DNA of 64,000 nucleotides from Streptomyces sp. A012304 (GTDB taxonomy: Bacteria; Actinomycetota; Actinomycetes; Streptomycetales; Streptomycetaceae): the NCBI RefSeq assembly GCF_026008495.1, contig NZ_BQUN01000068.1, forward strand, positions 139,926 through 203,925. Direction: 5' to 3'. Each line of letters begins with the position of its first letter. Position 1 is the stretch's first letter. The translations under genes and the position numbers were made by a program. The notes beneath the pieces are model-generated. The model searched no databases and was not told the origin of the DNA. It saw only the letters and a list, made by a program, of their open reading frames with translations. Of the stretch, positions 16,616 through 24,338 are shown piece after piece.

Positions 16616-16890
16616 AAAAAATCCGTACGTGACGCGCATCACGCGCCGAAGGATCTCCGTAGAAGGCCCCGGGAAACGCAGACGACCCGCGAGTCTGGTC
16701 CTCCAGAGGAGGGCCGGCCGGACGTACCGGCGACTCGCGGGTCGGGTGACTGCTGGGATTGGGCCGGCTGCACGCGACTTTCACGTGCTCGGTCCGGCAC
16801 CGCACTGAGTGTGGTGGCGAGCCGCTAGCCCGCAGTCACCTCACGCGTCCGGTTTTCATACATCTGCCGAACCACCTCCCTTCTCGTGTA
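16616..16890 (-). ncRNA. Candidate structured RNA with internal 12-codon ORF and intrinsic terminator
   Basis: A good minus-strand promoter (16897-16926) predicts a start near 16890. The RNA first carries GGGAGG and the mini-ORF MYENRTREVTAG (16863-16825). It then folds into a long hairpin closed by GTGACTGC-GGG (16839-16829 with 16757-16746), a second closed by CGACCCGCGAGTC / GACTCGCGGGTCG (16744-16732 with 16695-16683), and ends at a terminator stem (16654-16621) followed by six T (16621-16616). LysR ends at 16946, so read-through from LysR cannot explain the promoter. It could be an independent sRNA or an upstream attenuator for the dioxygenase unit. I cannot assign an RNA family. Confidence 0.5.
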
Positions 16891-16896
16891 CCCGAC

Positions 16897-16926
16897 ACCT
16901 TAAGAACGCTTCCGGCGCCCGTTCAA
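16897..16926 (-). promoter_or_regulatory. Sigma-70-type promoter for the minus-strand RNA
   Basis: Minus strand: -35 TTGAAC (16926-16921), 18-bp spacer, -10 TAAGGT (16902-16897). One of the best HrdB-like promoters in the window; directed away from LysR into the 350-bp non-coding stretch. Confidence 0.6.
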
Positions 16927-16945
16927 CCCTTTTTCCGAGTCGGTG

Positions 16946-17854
16946 TCACGCCGGTCCGGCAGTGGCCGCTGTGAGCGTGGTCAGCAGATGGCGTACCAGC
17001 GGATTCTCGTCCTCCGTGCGTCGTGCGGCCGCCACGGTCGTGTCGGCCGTGGGCGGCGTCAGGGGGCGGAAGGCGATTCCGCGCAGACAGAGGCGGTGGA
17101 TGCCCGCGGGGGCGAGGGAGACGCCGAGGCCCGCCTCGACCAGGGCGCAGACCGTCACCCACTCGACGGCTTCCTGGGAGACGCGCGGCGTGAAGCCGGC
17201 CGTGGCGCACAGGGTGGTGATGCGGTCGTGGAGGCCGGGCCCGGCCGCGCGGGGGAGGAGGACGAAGGGGGCGTCCGCGAGGTCGGAGAGGGCGACGGCG
17301 GGGTGAGCGGCCAGCGGGTGGCCGGCCGGCAGGACGGCGACGAGGGGTTCGGTCAGGAGCGGGGTGAACGTCAGCTCCGGGTCCTCGGGCGGGGGTTCGC
17401 GCAGGAGACCGACGTCGACGGCGCCCTCGCGCAGCGCGGTGAGCTGCGGGGCCGTCGTCATCTCGCGGAGGTCCAGGTGGACGTCCGGGAACCGCGCGCG
17501 GTGGGCGTGCAGCAGCGGCGGGAGCAGGGTCAGGGCGAGGGAGGCCGCGAAGGCGACGCGGAGGCGGCCACTGCGGCCGTCCCCGGCGGCGCGGGCGGCA
17601 CTGAGGCCGTCGGCGAGGCCGGTGAGGGCGCGCCGGGCGGCGGGCAGCAGCGCCCGCCCGGCCGGGGTGAGGGCGGTGCCGGCGGCGGTGCGGGTGAACA
17701 GGGGGTGGCCGACCTTGCCCTCCAGACGGCGGATCTGCTGGCTGAGCGGCGGCTGGGCGACCCCGAGGCGGTCGGCGGCCCGGCCGAAGTGGAGTTCTTC
17801 GGCGAGGACGACGAAGGCGTGCAGCTGGGGGAGGGGGAGTTCCGGACGCTCCAT
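16946..17854 (-). CDS. LysR-family transcriptional regulator
   Basis: 302 residues from ATG 17854. N-terminal winged HTH: LHAFVVLAEELHFGRAADRL, GVAQPPLSQQIRRLEGKVG, then a PBP2-type effector domain with RLRVAFAASLALTLLPPLL. Divergent from the RidA gene, whose promoter spacer contains a dyad, so it probably regulates RidA and itself. Effector unknown; RidA context suggests an amino-acid-derived metabolite. Confidence 0.92.
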   Translation of the reverse strand: MERPELPLPQLHAFVVLAEELHFGRAADRLGVAQPPLSQQIRRLEGKVGHPLFTRTAAGTALTPAGRALLPAARRALTGLADGLSAARAAGDGRSGRLRVAFAASLALTLLPPLLHAHRARFPDVHLDLREMTTAPQLTALREGAVDVGLLREPPPEDPELTFTPLLTEPLVAVLPAGHPLAAHPAVALSDLADAPFVLLPRAAGPGLHDRITTLCATAGFTPRVSQEAVEWVTVCALVEAGLGVSLAPAGIHRLCLRGIAFRPLTPPTADTTVAAARRTEDENPLVRHLLTTLTAATAGPA

Positions 17855-17889
17855 ATCGCCAGAGATATCAGAAGGGCACTGGGTGAGTA

Positions 17890-17919
17890 TTGGACGTATA
17901 CATACGGGCGGCCTACCGT
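17890..17919 (+). promoter_or_regulatory. RidA promoter with LysR-type dyad in the spacer
   Basis: -35 TTGGAC (17890-17895), 18-bp spacer, -10 TACCGT (17914-17919), with the RidA ATG seven bases later (17927), which predicts a leaderless mRNA. The dyad CGTAT-AC-ATACG (17895-17906) lies inside the spacer and is a candidate LysR site; binding there would repress. Confidence 0.55.
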
Positions 17920-17926
17920 TCCCGGC

Positions 17927-18319
17927 ATGACCGAGCGACGCGCCATCCTCAGCGGCTCCGTGTTCGAGGAGCAGATCGGCTACGCCCGGGCCGTCGTCGA
18001 CGGCGACTGGGTGCATGTGTCGGGGACGACCGGCTTCGACTACGCCACGATGACCATCTCGGACGACGTGGTGGAGCAGGCCGAGCAGTGCCTGAGGAAC
18101 ATCGGCGCGGCCCTGGCGGAGGCGGGCTGCGGCTTCGCCGACGTCGTACGGGTGCGGTACCTGCTGCCGGACCGGGCGGACTTCGAGCCCTGCTGGCCCG
18201 CGCTGCGCCGGTGCTTCGGGGAGGTGCGGCCGGCGGCGACGATGCTGATGTGCGGGCTGGCCGACCCCCGCATGAAGATCGAGATCGAGGTGTACGCGCG
18301 GCGCCCGCGAACACGTTGA
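17927..18319 (+). CDS. RidA-family (YjgF/YER057c) protein
   Basis: 130 residues from ATG 17927. Small trimeric fold that in RidA proper hydrolyses reactive enamine/imine intermediates from PLP enzymes. Signature parts: GYARAVVDGDWVHVSGTTGF, QAEQCLRNIGAALAEAGCGF and the C-terminal ATMLMCGLADPRMKIEIEVY. The canonical Arg of the active site falls in the segment PRMKIEIE. Many paralogues (Rid1-7) lack deaminase activity, so the exact role is open. Controlled, most likely, by the divergent LysR protein. Confidence 0.88.
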   Translation: MTERRAILSGSVFEEQIGYARAVVDGDWVHVSGTTGFDYATMTISDDVVEQAEQCLRNIGAALAEAGCGFADVVRVRYLLPDRADFEPCWPALRRCFGEVRPAATMLMCGLADPRMKIEIEVYARRPRTR

Positions 18320-18350
18320 CGCGCGCGTGGGGACACGCTTCGCTGACGCC

Positions 18351-18800
18351 GTGACGACGGATCTGCGCATCGCGCCCGTGGCCGGCGAGGCCATGCTCGA
18401 ACAGTGGCGGCACGTCCACAACGTGATCGTGCCGCCGGCCGCCATGACCCTCGACGAGGCACGCGCGCGTGCGGCGCGGTACCGCTTGGAGAACGCCTAC
18501 GCCGGTGACGTCCTCGTCGGCTGCTCGACCGTGCGGCCGCCGGAGGACGAGGAGGCGGTGGTGACCGTCATCGCGCGGGTGCTGCCCGAGTACCGCCGCC
18601 GCGGCTACGGCACCGTCCTGTACGACCGTGGCCTCGCCCACGCGCGCGTGCTGGGCGCCCGGGCGGTCGAGACGTGCGTGCTGGCGGTCAACGAGGACGG
18701 CCTGCGGTTCGCGCACGCGCGCGGGTTCGTCGAGACGGAGCGGTACGTGCTGGACGGCGAGAGCGACGTGTGGATCGACCTGCGGCTGACCCTCGCGTAG
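18351..18800 (+). CDS. GNAT-family N-acetyltransferase
   Basis: 149 residues from GTG 18351 (an in-frame GTG at 18327 is possible). Acetyl-CoA-binding motif A is visible as TVIARVLPEYRRRGYGTVLY, followed by LGARAVETCVLAVNEDGLRF and HARGFVETERYVLDGES. Acceptor unknown. Follows RidA by 31 bp, so the two may be co-transcribed. Confidence 0.85.
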   Translation: MTTDLRIAPVAGEAMLEQWRHVHNVIVPPAAMTLDEARARAARYRLENAYAGDVLVGCSTVRPPEDEEAVVTVIARVLPEYRRRGYGTVLYDRGLAHARVLGARAVETCVLAVNEDGLRFAHARGFVETERYVLDGESDVWIDLRLTLA

Positions 18801-18913
18801 GGGACGCCCGGGGCCGTTACAACGATTCCTCTGCAATCTTGCGGGAACCCTATGTGGGCTGCGTCACGTTCGAGTTGAATGAGGGCACGTGAGCGAACCT
18901 GCAGGGGGTCCAG

Positions 18914-20341
18914 GTGAGTGCTTCCCGGCATAGAGGGACCACCGACGAGCTGGGGCCGGACGAGCCCGAGCGGTCCGGCGACCCGGAGGGCCCCGAGGGC
19001 CCGGACGGATCCGACCTGCTCGCCGCACTGCTCGACGGGATGGACGCGGCCCTGTGCGCCTTCGACGCCGACGGGGTCGTGACCCACTGGAACCGCGAGG
19101 CCGAGCGGATCCTCGGCTGGAGCGCGGCCGAGGCCGTCGGACGGCAGGGCTTCGCCGGATGGGCGGTGCGCGAGGCGGACGCTCAGGAGGTCGAGGGCCG
19201 CCTGATGTCGGCGATGCACGCCCCGGGCCGGCAGGTACACGAGTTCGCGCTGCTGACGAAGGACGGCGGCCGGGTCCTGGTGCGCACCCAGTCGGCGGCG
19301 GTCCGCGGGCCCGAGGGCAAGCCCGCCGGCCTGTACTGCGCCTTCAGCGAGGTGCACGCCCAGATCGACCTGGAGCGGTCGATAGCGCTGAGCGAGGCCC
19401 TCTTCGAGGACGCCTCCTGGGGTGTCGTCCTGGTCGACGCGGACCTGCGCCCGGCCGTCGTCAACGCGCACGCGGCCCGCGCCCTCGGCACCGGCCGTAC
19501 GGCCGTCCTGGGCCGTCCGCTGGGCGAGCTGCTCGCCCGGGGCGTGGAGGAGCTGGAGAACGCGCTGACGCATGTCCTCGCCGAGGGAGCCCCGCCCGCC
19601 CCCGCCGAGATGTGGGTCGGGGTGCGCACCCCGGAGGGCGAGAAGCGGCGCTGCTGGCGCAGCGGTTTCCTGCGGCTGGCCTCGCCGCTGGCCGAGGAGC
19701 CGGTGCCGCTCGGTGTCGGCTGGCTGTTCCAGGACGTCACCGAGGCCAAGCAGGGCGAGCAGGAGGCCGCGCTGCTGCGGTTCCGCGCCAACCAGCTGCA
19801 TCGCGCCTCACGCGCGGCCGCCGAGTGCGAGGACCCGGCCGAGGCGGCCACCGTCCACCTCGACTTCGCGCTGGCCGGGTTCGCCGACCACGCCCTGATC
19901 GACCGCGTCGCGGGCACCCCGCGGGCCGACGGGGAGTCCGTGCCGCCGCCCCGGCTGGTGCGGATCGCGGCGACACCGTCGGGCGGGCCCGGTCCGAGCG
20001 CGCTCACCGGGCACGCCGGGCTGCCCGTGCGGTACGCGGAGGGGCATCCGGCGCTCCAGTGCGTGGCCCGCGGCGGCTCGGTGCGCGCCTCCGCCGGCAC
20101 CATGGCGCCGGACCAGGCCCGCGAGTGGGCGCGCACCCGCCAGTGGCCCGAGGACACGGTGCACGCCCTGTGCGCGGTGCTGCGCAGCCGCGGCCGCACC
20201 CTGGGCGTCGTGACGTTCCTGCGCGGCAGTGGCCGCAGCGCCTTCGAACGCTCGGACGCGACGTACGCCGAGGACGTCGCCGTCCACATGGCGGCGAGCC
20301 TGGACCTCGCCGACCTGGCGGGGCGGGCCGGCTCCGGCTGA
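18914..20341 (+). CDS. PAS-PAS-GAF-type sensory protein
   Basis: 475 residues from GTG 18914, with AGGGGG upstream. Cytoplasmic; no membrane segment. First PAS domain around residues 33-145 (LLDGMDAALCAFDADGVVTH, NREAERILGWSAAEAVGRQG), second around 155-280 (FEDASWGVVLVDADLRPAVV, VGWLFQDVTEAKQGEQ), then a degenerate GAF-like module to the end (ALCAVLRSRGRTLGVVTFLR). Streptomyces has many such proteins fused to PP2C phosphatases; this one stops before any phosphatase domain, so it may be a truncated relative or a separate sensor subunit. Confidence 0.8.
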   Translation: MSASRHRGTTDELGPDEPERSGDPEGPEGPDGSDLLAALLDGMDAALCAFDADGVVTHWNREAERILGWSAAEAVGRQGFAGWAVREADAQEVEGRLMSAMHAPGRQVHEFALLTKDGGRVLVRTQSAAVRGPEGKPAGLYCAFSEVHAQIDLERSIALSEALFEDASWGVVLVDADLRPAVVNAHAARALGTGRTAVLGRPLGELLARGVEELENALTHVLAEGAPPAPAEMWVGVRTPEGEKRRCWRSGFLRLASPLAEEPVPLGVGWLFQDVTEAKQGEQEAALLRFRANQLHRASRAAAECEDPAEAATVHLDFALAGFADHALIDRVAGTPRADGESVPPPRLVRIAATPSGGPGPSALTGHAGLPVRYAEGHPALQCVARGGSVRASAGTMAPDQAREWARTRQWPEDTVHALCAVLRSRGRTLGVVTFLRGSGRSAFERSDATYAEDVAVHMAASLDLADLAGRAGSG

Positions 20342-20372
20342 GGCCCGGGGCGAGCGGGGCGTCGCCGGCGGG

Positions 20373-20387
20373 TGAGGCTCCGCCTCA
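20373..20387. terminator. Small bidirectional hairpin between convergent genes
   Basis: TGAGGC-TCC-GCCTCA, perfect 6-bp stem with a 3-nt loop, between the PAS protein stop and the SIS-protein stop, which it overlaps. Confidence 0.4.
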
Positions 20388-21140
20388 GGGGCGGTAGAAG
20401 ATCCGGTCCCGGTACTCGTCCATGATCCGGGCGTTCCACTCGTGTCCGCCGTCCACGTTCCCCGAGCGCAGCAGCGGCGGCTCGATGCCGCGCTCGGCGA
20501 GGGAGGCGGCGGCGGTGGCCATGACGGCCTGGAGCAGGGCCGAGGTGACGACCGTGGAGGCGGGCGCGAAGGGCGCCGGGACGGTGTCGAGGGTCAGCTC
20601 GGCGTCCCCGACCGCGATCTTGGAGTCCAGGACGAGGTCGCAGTGGTCCTTGAGGAACGTCCCCGAGACGTGCCGGGAGCCGGTGTGTGCCGCGTACGCC
20701 ACCGACGTCACGCCGATGACCTTCACGCCGAGGGCGCGGGCGCGGAGCGCCATCTCCACGGGGAGGGCGTTGCGTCCCGACAGCGAGATGATCACCAGGG
20801 CGTCGCCGGCCCGCACGGGTGAGGTGTCCAGGACGGCGCTCGCCAGGCCGTCGACCCGTTCGAGGGCCGAGCCGAGGGTGGCGGGTCTGACGTCGACGCC
20901 GACGACGCCCGGCACGGCGAGCAGGTTCATCAGGGCCAGCCCGCCGGCCCGGTAGACGACGTCCTGGGCGGCCAGCGAGGAGTGCCCGGCGCCGAAGGCG
21001 AAGAGGCGGCCCCCGTCGGCGACGGTGTCGGCGAGCAGTGCGCCGGCGGCCTCGACGGCCTCGCCCTCCTCGTCGCGGACCTGCCGCAACAGGCCGATCG
21101 CGGCGTCGAAGAACTGCGCGGCGGGCGTGCGGTCACTCAT
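20385..21140 (-). CDS. SIS-domain protein (UPF0309 type, sugar-phosphate isomerase fold)
   Basis: 251 residues from ATG 21140. SIS fold that binds phosphosugars: GRLFAFGAGHSSLAAQDVVY at the N-terminal substrate loop and AGDALVIISLSGRNALPVEM for the SxxxN motif, then VKVIGVTSVAYAAHTGSRH. Catalytic role unassigned; may be an isomerase or a phosphosugar-binding regulator. Divergent from the iron regulator with a 303-bp intergenic gap. Confidence 0.85.
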   Translation of the reverse strand: MSDRTPAAQFFDAAIGLLRQVRDEEGEAVEAAGALLADTVADGGRLFAFGAGHSSLAAQDVVYRAGGLALMNLLAVPGVVGVDVRPATLGSALERVDGLASAVLDTSPVRAGDALVIISLSGRNALPVEMALRARALGVKVIGVTSVAYAAHTGSRHVSGTFLKDHCDLVLDSKIAVGDAELTLDTVPAPFAPASTVVTSALLQAVMATAAASLAERGIEPPLLRSGNVDGGHEWNARIMDEYRDRIFYRP

Positions 21141-21443
21141 CCGAAAGGCCCCTTTGCCGTGTCGGGTGGCCGGTGTCGCGGATCACCGTGCGGTCTGGAC
21201 CAGTGCCCTGTCAACACGGCGCCCCCGTCCGGCACGGCTGACCGGCACGACCGACCGGAACCGCGGCGGGTCTCCTACCGCGACCGCGACCGGAACCACC
21301 CATCGGGACCACCGTCTCGACGTAACCGCCTCGTTTCAGCGGCGCGGCACGCTTGTCAGTGGTATCCGGCAGAATTGAAGCCAGGGCCAGCGCACGCGTC
21401 GGAGAGCCGTCCAGCCTTCGGCACATCTCATCGAGGGGCACGT

Positions 21444-22136
21444 ATGTCCGGACTGATCGACACCACGGAGATGTATCTCCGCACCATCCTCGAGCTGGAG
21501 GAGGAAGGTGTGGTCCCCATGCGTGCCCGTATCGCCGAGCGGCTCGACCAGAGCGGTCCGACGGTCAGCCAGACGGTGGCGCGCATGGAGCGCGACGGCC
21601 TGGTCTCCGTGGCCAGCGACCGCCATCTGGAGCTGACGGACGAGGGGCGTCGGCTGGCGACCCGCGTGATGCGCAAGCACCGCCTCGCCGAGTGTCTCCT
21701 GGTCGACGTCATCGGCCTGGAGTGGGAGCAGGTGCACGCCGAGGCCTGCCGCTGGGAACACGTGATGAGCGAGGCCGTCGAGCGCCGTGTGCTGGAGCTG
21801 CTGCGCCACCCCACCGAGTCGCCGTACGGCAACCCGATCCCGGGCCTGGAGGAGCTGGGCGAGAAGGACGGCGCCGACCCGTTCCTGGACGAGGGCATGG
21901 TCTCCCTCGCCGACCTCGACCCCGGCCTCGAGGGCAAGACGGTCGTGGTCCGCCGTATCGGCGAGCCGATCCAGACGGACGCGCAGCTGATGTACACCCT
22001 GCGTCGCGCGGGCGTGCAGCCGGGTTCGGTGGTGAGCGTGACGGAGTCGGCCGGCGGTGTGCTGGTGGGCAGCGGTGGCGAGGCGGCCGAGCTGGAGGCG
22101 GACGTCGCCTCCCATGTGTTCGTCGCCAAGCGCTGA
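21444..22136 (+). CDS. dmdR1: DtxR/IdeR-family iron-dependent repressor (DmdR1-like)
   Basis: 230 residues from ATG 21444, GAGGGG five bases upstream. Winged HTH (DTTEMYLRTILELEEEGVVP, IAERLDQSGPTVSQTVARME), dimerisation/metal domain with KHRLAECLLVDVIGLEWEQV and the metal-site segment EACRWEHVMSEAVE (Cys/Glu/His), and a C-terminal SH3-like FeoA domain. Represses siderophore and iron-uptake genes when Fe(II) is bound. The SIS-protein neighbour is the same as for S. coelicolor dmdR1 (recall). No canonical iron box is seen in the window, so its targets lie elsewhere. Long antisense ORFs cover this gene (see findings). Confidence 0.93.
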   Translation: MSGLIDTTEMYLRTILELEEEGVVPMRARIAERLDQSGPTVSQTVARMERDGLVSVASDRHLELTDEGRRLATRVMRKHRLAECLLVDVIGLEWEQVHAEACRWEHVMSEAVERRVLELLRHPTESPYGNPIPGLEELGEKDGADPFLDEGMVSLADLDPGLEGKTVVVRRIGEPIQTDAQLMYTLRRAGVQPGSVVSVTESAGGVLVGSGGEAAELEADVASHVFVAKR

Positions 22137-22310
22137 AGCCCGGGCGTCGTTCGACTCCTGTGCCCCGGGGCGCCCGAGGCGTGCCGTCGACGGCACGATC
22201 CGGGGATTCTGTGCGCCGAATCGCAGCGCTCCGGCGCTTCGCGTGCCACGCTGTCGCGTGAGGCATATGACCTGAGGGGGGCGGGATGATGTGCCGCGGA
22301 TCATGGGAGA

Positions 22311-22336
22311 GCCCCGGTGCCGTAGGGCACCGGGGC
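22311..22336. terminator. Strong hairpin downstream of dmdR1
   Basis: GCCCCGGTGCC-GTAG-GGCACCGGGGC, an 11-bp perfect stem with a 4-nt loop, 175 bp after the dmdR1 stop and followed by a C/T-rich tract. Probable transcription terminator. Confidence 0.6.
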
Positions 22337-22504
22337 CTGTCCTCCCCTGCGCTGACCCGGAGCCCCGAGCTCTCAGGGTCATTCCCCTCGGACCGGTTTC
22401 CCCGAGCGGTCCGCCTCCCGCTGAAGATCTCCCCTCGGTGGCGTCGATCATTCCTTGAGCGAGGTCACTCGTACGAGGGGTGTTGGCCGCAGAGGCACGC
22501 ATTT

Positions 22505-22520
22505 TCGAATAGGCATTCGA
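22505..22520. promoter_or_regulatory. SOS/LexA-like box TCGAAT-N4-ATTCGA
   Basis: TCGAAT-AGGC-ATTCGA is a perfect dyad with the spacing of the actinobacterial SOS box (CGAAC-N4-GTTCG), differing only at the inner base pair. It abuts a TAGCCT -10 box and lies 168 bp before the hydrolase start, in the correct place for repression of that gene. The inner C-to-T change may weaken LexA binding. Confidence 0.45.
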
Positions 22521-22687
22521 TAGCCTGCGGGTGAGGGAGGCCCGTGCGTGACGGATCACGCCGGGCGCGCGATGAGCAGAAGACAGTGGGCAGCACTGCG
22601 GTACGACGGCAGACACGACGCGTGACCGGACCGGCCGGCTCGAGCGGGAGCGGGGGTCCGGGCTGAGCTAGGGGGGTGCCAGGGCCT

Positions 22688-23668
22688 ATGGCGCGACGCA
22701 TCGAGGTGACCGGGGCGGGCGGTGTACGCCTGGTGGCCTGGGAGTTCGGCGACCCGCCGAAGGGCGACCCGCCGGACACCGGACCGCAGCCCGCGATCCC
22801 GGCCCAGTCGGCCGGCGACCGGACGGGCCCGCACGACGCGGACACCACAGACCCCGCAGACTTTTTCCGCTCGACCGACCCCTTCAGCCCCACCGCTCCC
22901 ACCCCCGGCGTCCTGTTACTGCACGGCCTGATGGGCCGTGCCTCCCACTGGGCGTCCACCGCCCGCTGGCTCTGCGAGCGCCACCGCGCCATCGCCCTCG
23001 ACCAGCGCGGTCACGGCCAGAGCGAGAAACCCCCACAGGCCGCCTTCACCCGCGAGGCCTACGTCGAGGACGCCGAGGCCGCCCTCGAACAGCTCGGCCT
23101 CGCCCCCGCCGTCCTCATCGGCCACGCCATGGGCGCCCTGACCGCCTGGCAGCTCGCCGCCAAGCGCCCCGACCTGGTCTCCGGCGTGATCATCTGCGAC
23201 ATGCGGGCCTCCGCGCTCGGCGCGGCCTCGCAGCGCGAGTGGGCCGACTGGTTCAAGTCCTGGCCCGTTCCCTTCGCCACCCTCGCCGACGTCCGCAAGT
23301 GGTTCGGGGAGGACGATCCCTGGGTCGAGCGCCCGAACCCGGCGCGCGGCGCGTTCTACGCCGAGGTGATGCACGAGTCCGCCGACGGCTGGCGCCCCGT
23401 CTTCGAACCCGAGCAGATGCTGAAGTCCCGCGAGACCTGGGTCTACGACGCTCACTGGGAGGAACTCACCCAGGTCCGCTGCCCCACCCTCGTCGTCCGC
23501 GGCCTCGACGGCGAACTCGGCCGAGCCGAGGCCCAGGAGATGGTGCGGGTGCTGCCCCGCGGGGAGTACGCGGAGGTGGCCGACGCCGGGCACCTCGTCC
23601 ACTACGACCAGCCGGAGGCCTGGCGCGCCGCGATCGAGCCGTTCCTGGACGGCGTCCTCACTCCGTGA
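22688..23668 (+). CDS. Alpha/beta-hydrolase-fold protein with Ala at the nucleophile position; TTA codon
   Basis: 326 residues from ATG 22688 (GTG 22676 also possible). Fold evidence: LLLHGLMGRASHWASTARWL (oxyanion region), IALDQRGHGQSEKPPQ, the nucleophile elbow and C-terminal VADAGHLVHYDQPEAW with the catalytic His. The elbow reads GHAMG, so the usual Ser is Ala147 and ordinary serine-hydrolase chemistry should fail. Codon 77 is TTA (22916-22918), the rare codon read by the bldA tRNA, so translation should be developmentally gated. A Pro/Asp-rich insert (nt ~22758-22900) sits after the first strand. May be a ligand-binding pseudo-enzyme or use another residue. Confidence 0.82.
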   Translation: MARRIEVTGAGGVRLVAWEFGDPPKGDPPDTGPQPAIPAQSAGDRTGPHDADTTDPADFFRSTDPFSPTAPTPGVLLLHGLMGRASHWASTARWLCERHRAIALDQRGHGQSEKPPQAAFTREAYVEDAEAALEQLGLAPAVLIGHAMGALTAWQLAAKRPDLVSGVIICDMRASALGAASQREWADWFKSWPVPFATLADVRKWFGEDDPWVERPNPARGAFYAEVMHESADGWRPVFEPEQMLKSRETWVYDAHWEELTQVRCPTLVVRGLDGELGRAEAQEMVRVLPRGEYAEVADAGHLVHYDQPEAWRAAIEPFLDGVLTP

Positions 23669-23684
23669 CCCGGACCGGGCGCCG

Positions 23685-24338
23685 TCAGCGATCCCGCCCG
23701 CACGCGTAGGCCAACGGAGAGATCAGCTCCTCCGCGTCCGGCAGCCACCGGTTCGCGGGCGTCGGCCGGCAGGCCCACTGCACGGCACCCCGCGAACCGA
23801 ACCGCGTGGGCGGCGCGGCCACGTACTCCCCTTCACCCAGCGCGACGAGATCGAGGGAGGACAGCGACCAGCCCAACTTGCGCACCAGATCGGGGACCTT
23901 GACCGAGGCTCCGGGCAGCACGAAGAAGTGCATCCGCCGGTCCGGCGCCAACGTCACCGGCCCCAGCGTCAGTTCCATCCGCTCCATCCGCGCCAGCGCC
24001 AGGAACCCGGCCGTCTCCGGCACGGAGATCGCGTCGAACGTACGCCCGGTGGGCAGCAGGATCGAGGCGGTCGGCTGCTTCTGCCACATACGGCGGGCGA
24101 CGGTCGCGCTGCCCGTCGCCTGCGTCGCCCAGTCCGGCCGGGAGGGATGCGCCCCGGGCGCCGCGCACGCGGCGTCACCGCAGGAGCAGCGCTGTGCCCC
24201 GTCGACGGCTTCCAGCCAGGTGCCGGGGAAGACGTCCCAATGACGTTCCTCGGCGTAGCGAACAGCGGTCTCCAGCAGCGATTCCCCGCGCTGCTTCGGG
24301 ATTTGGGTGGCTTCGGCACCCACGATGGTCTCTTCCAC
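23685..24338 (-). CDS. Bifunctional DNA primase/polymerase N-terminal (Prim-Pol) domain protein
   Basis: 217 residues from GTG 24338, chosen because VEETIVGAEATQIPKQRGES is a natural N terminus; codons up to 24362 are open. The Prim-Pol-like part is AVRYAEERHWDVFPGTWLEA followed by a Cys-rich RCSCGDAACAAPGAHPSRPD. No helicase or polymerase C-terminal part is present, and the acidic catalytic residues of true Prim-Pol proteins are not obvious, so enzyme activity is doubtful. Widespread in Streptomyces chromosomes. Convergent with the hydrolase; divergent from the NsdA-like gene. Confidence 0.7.
   Translation of the reverse strand: MEETIVGAEATQIPKQRGESLLETAVRYAEERHWDVFPGTWLEAVDGAQRCSCGDAACAAPGAHPSRPDWATQATGSATVARRMWQKQPTASILLPTGRTFDAISVPETAGFLALARMERMELTLGPVTLAPDRRMHFFVLPGASVKVPDLVRKLGWSLSSLDLVALGEGEYVAAPPTRFGSRGAVQWACRPTPANRWLPDAEELISPLAYACGRDR

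Larger units (their letters stand above)
22137..22687. other. 551-bp gap: terminator, SOS-like box and a short ORF
   Basis: Holds the dmdR1-side hairpin (22311-22336), the LexA-like dyad (22505-22520) and a 40-codon ORF (GTG 22544 to TGA 22666, mostly Arg/Gly/Ser) with GGGAGG only three bases before its start. The ORF resembles no protein I know and is likely not translated. No RNA gene recognised. Confidence 0.5.

Noticed and set aside
21141..21443. Iron box for DmdR1 autoregulation
   Set aside because: No TTAGGTTAG-like 19-bp dyad is present between the SIS gene and dmdR1.
22544..22666. 40-codon ORF downstream of the SOS-like box
   Set aside because: Ribosome site too close to the start, low-complexity product,, no recognisable relative.
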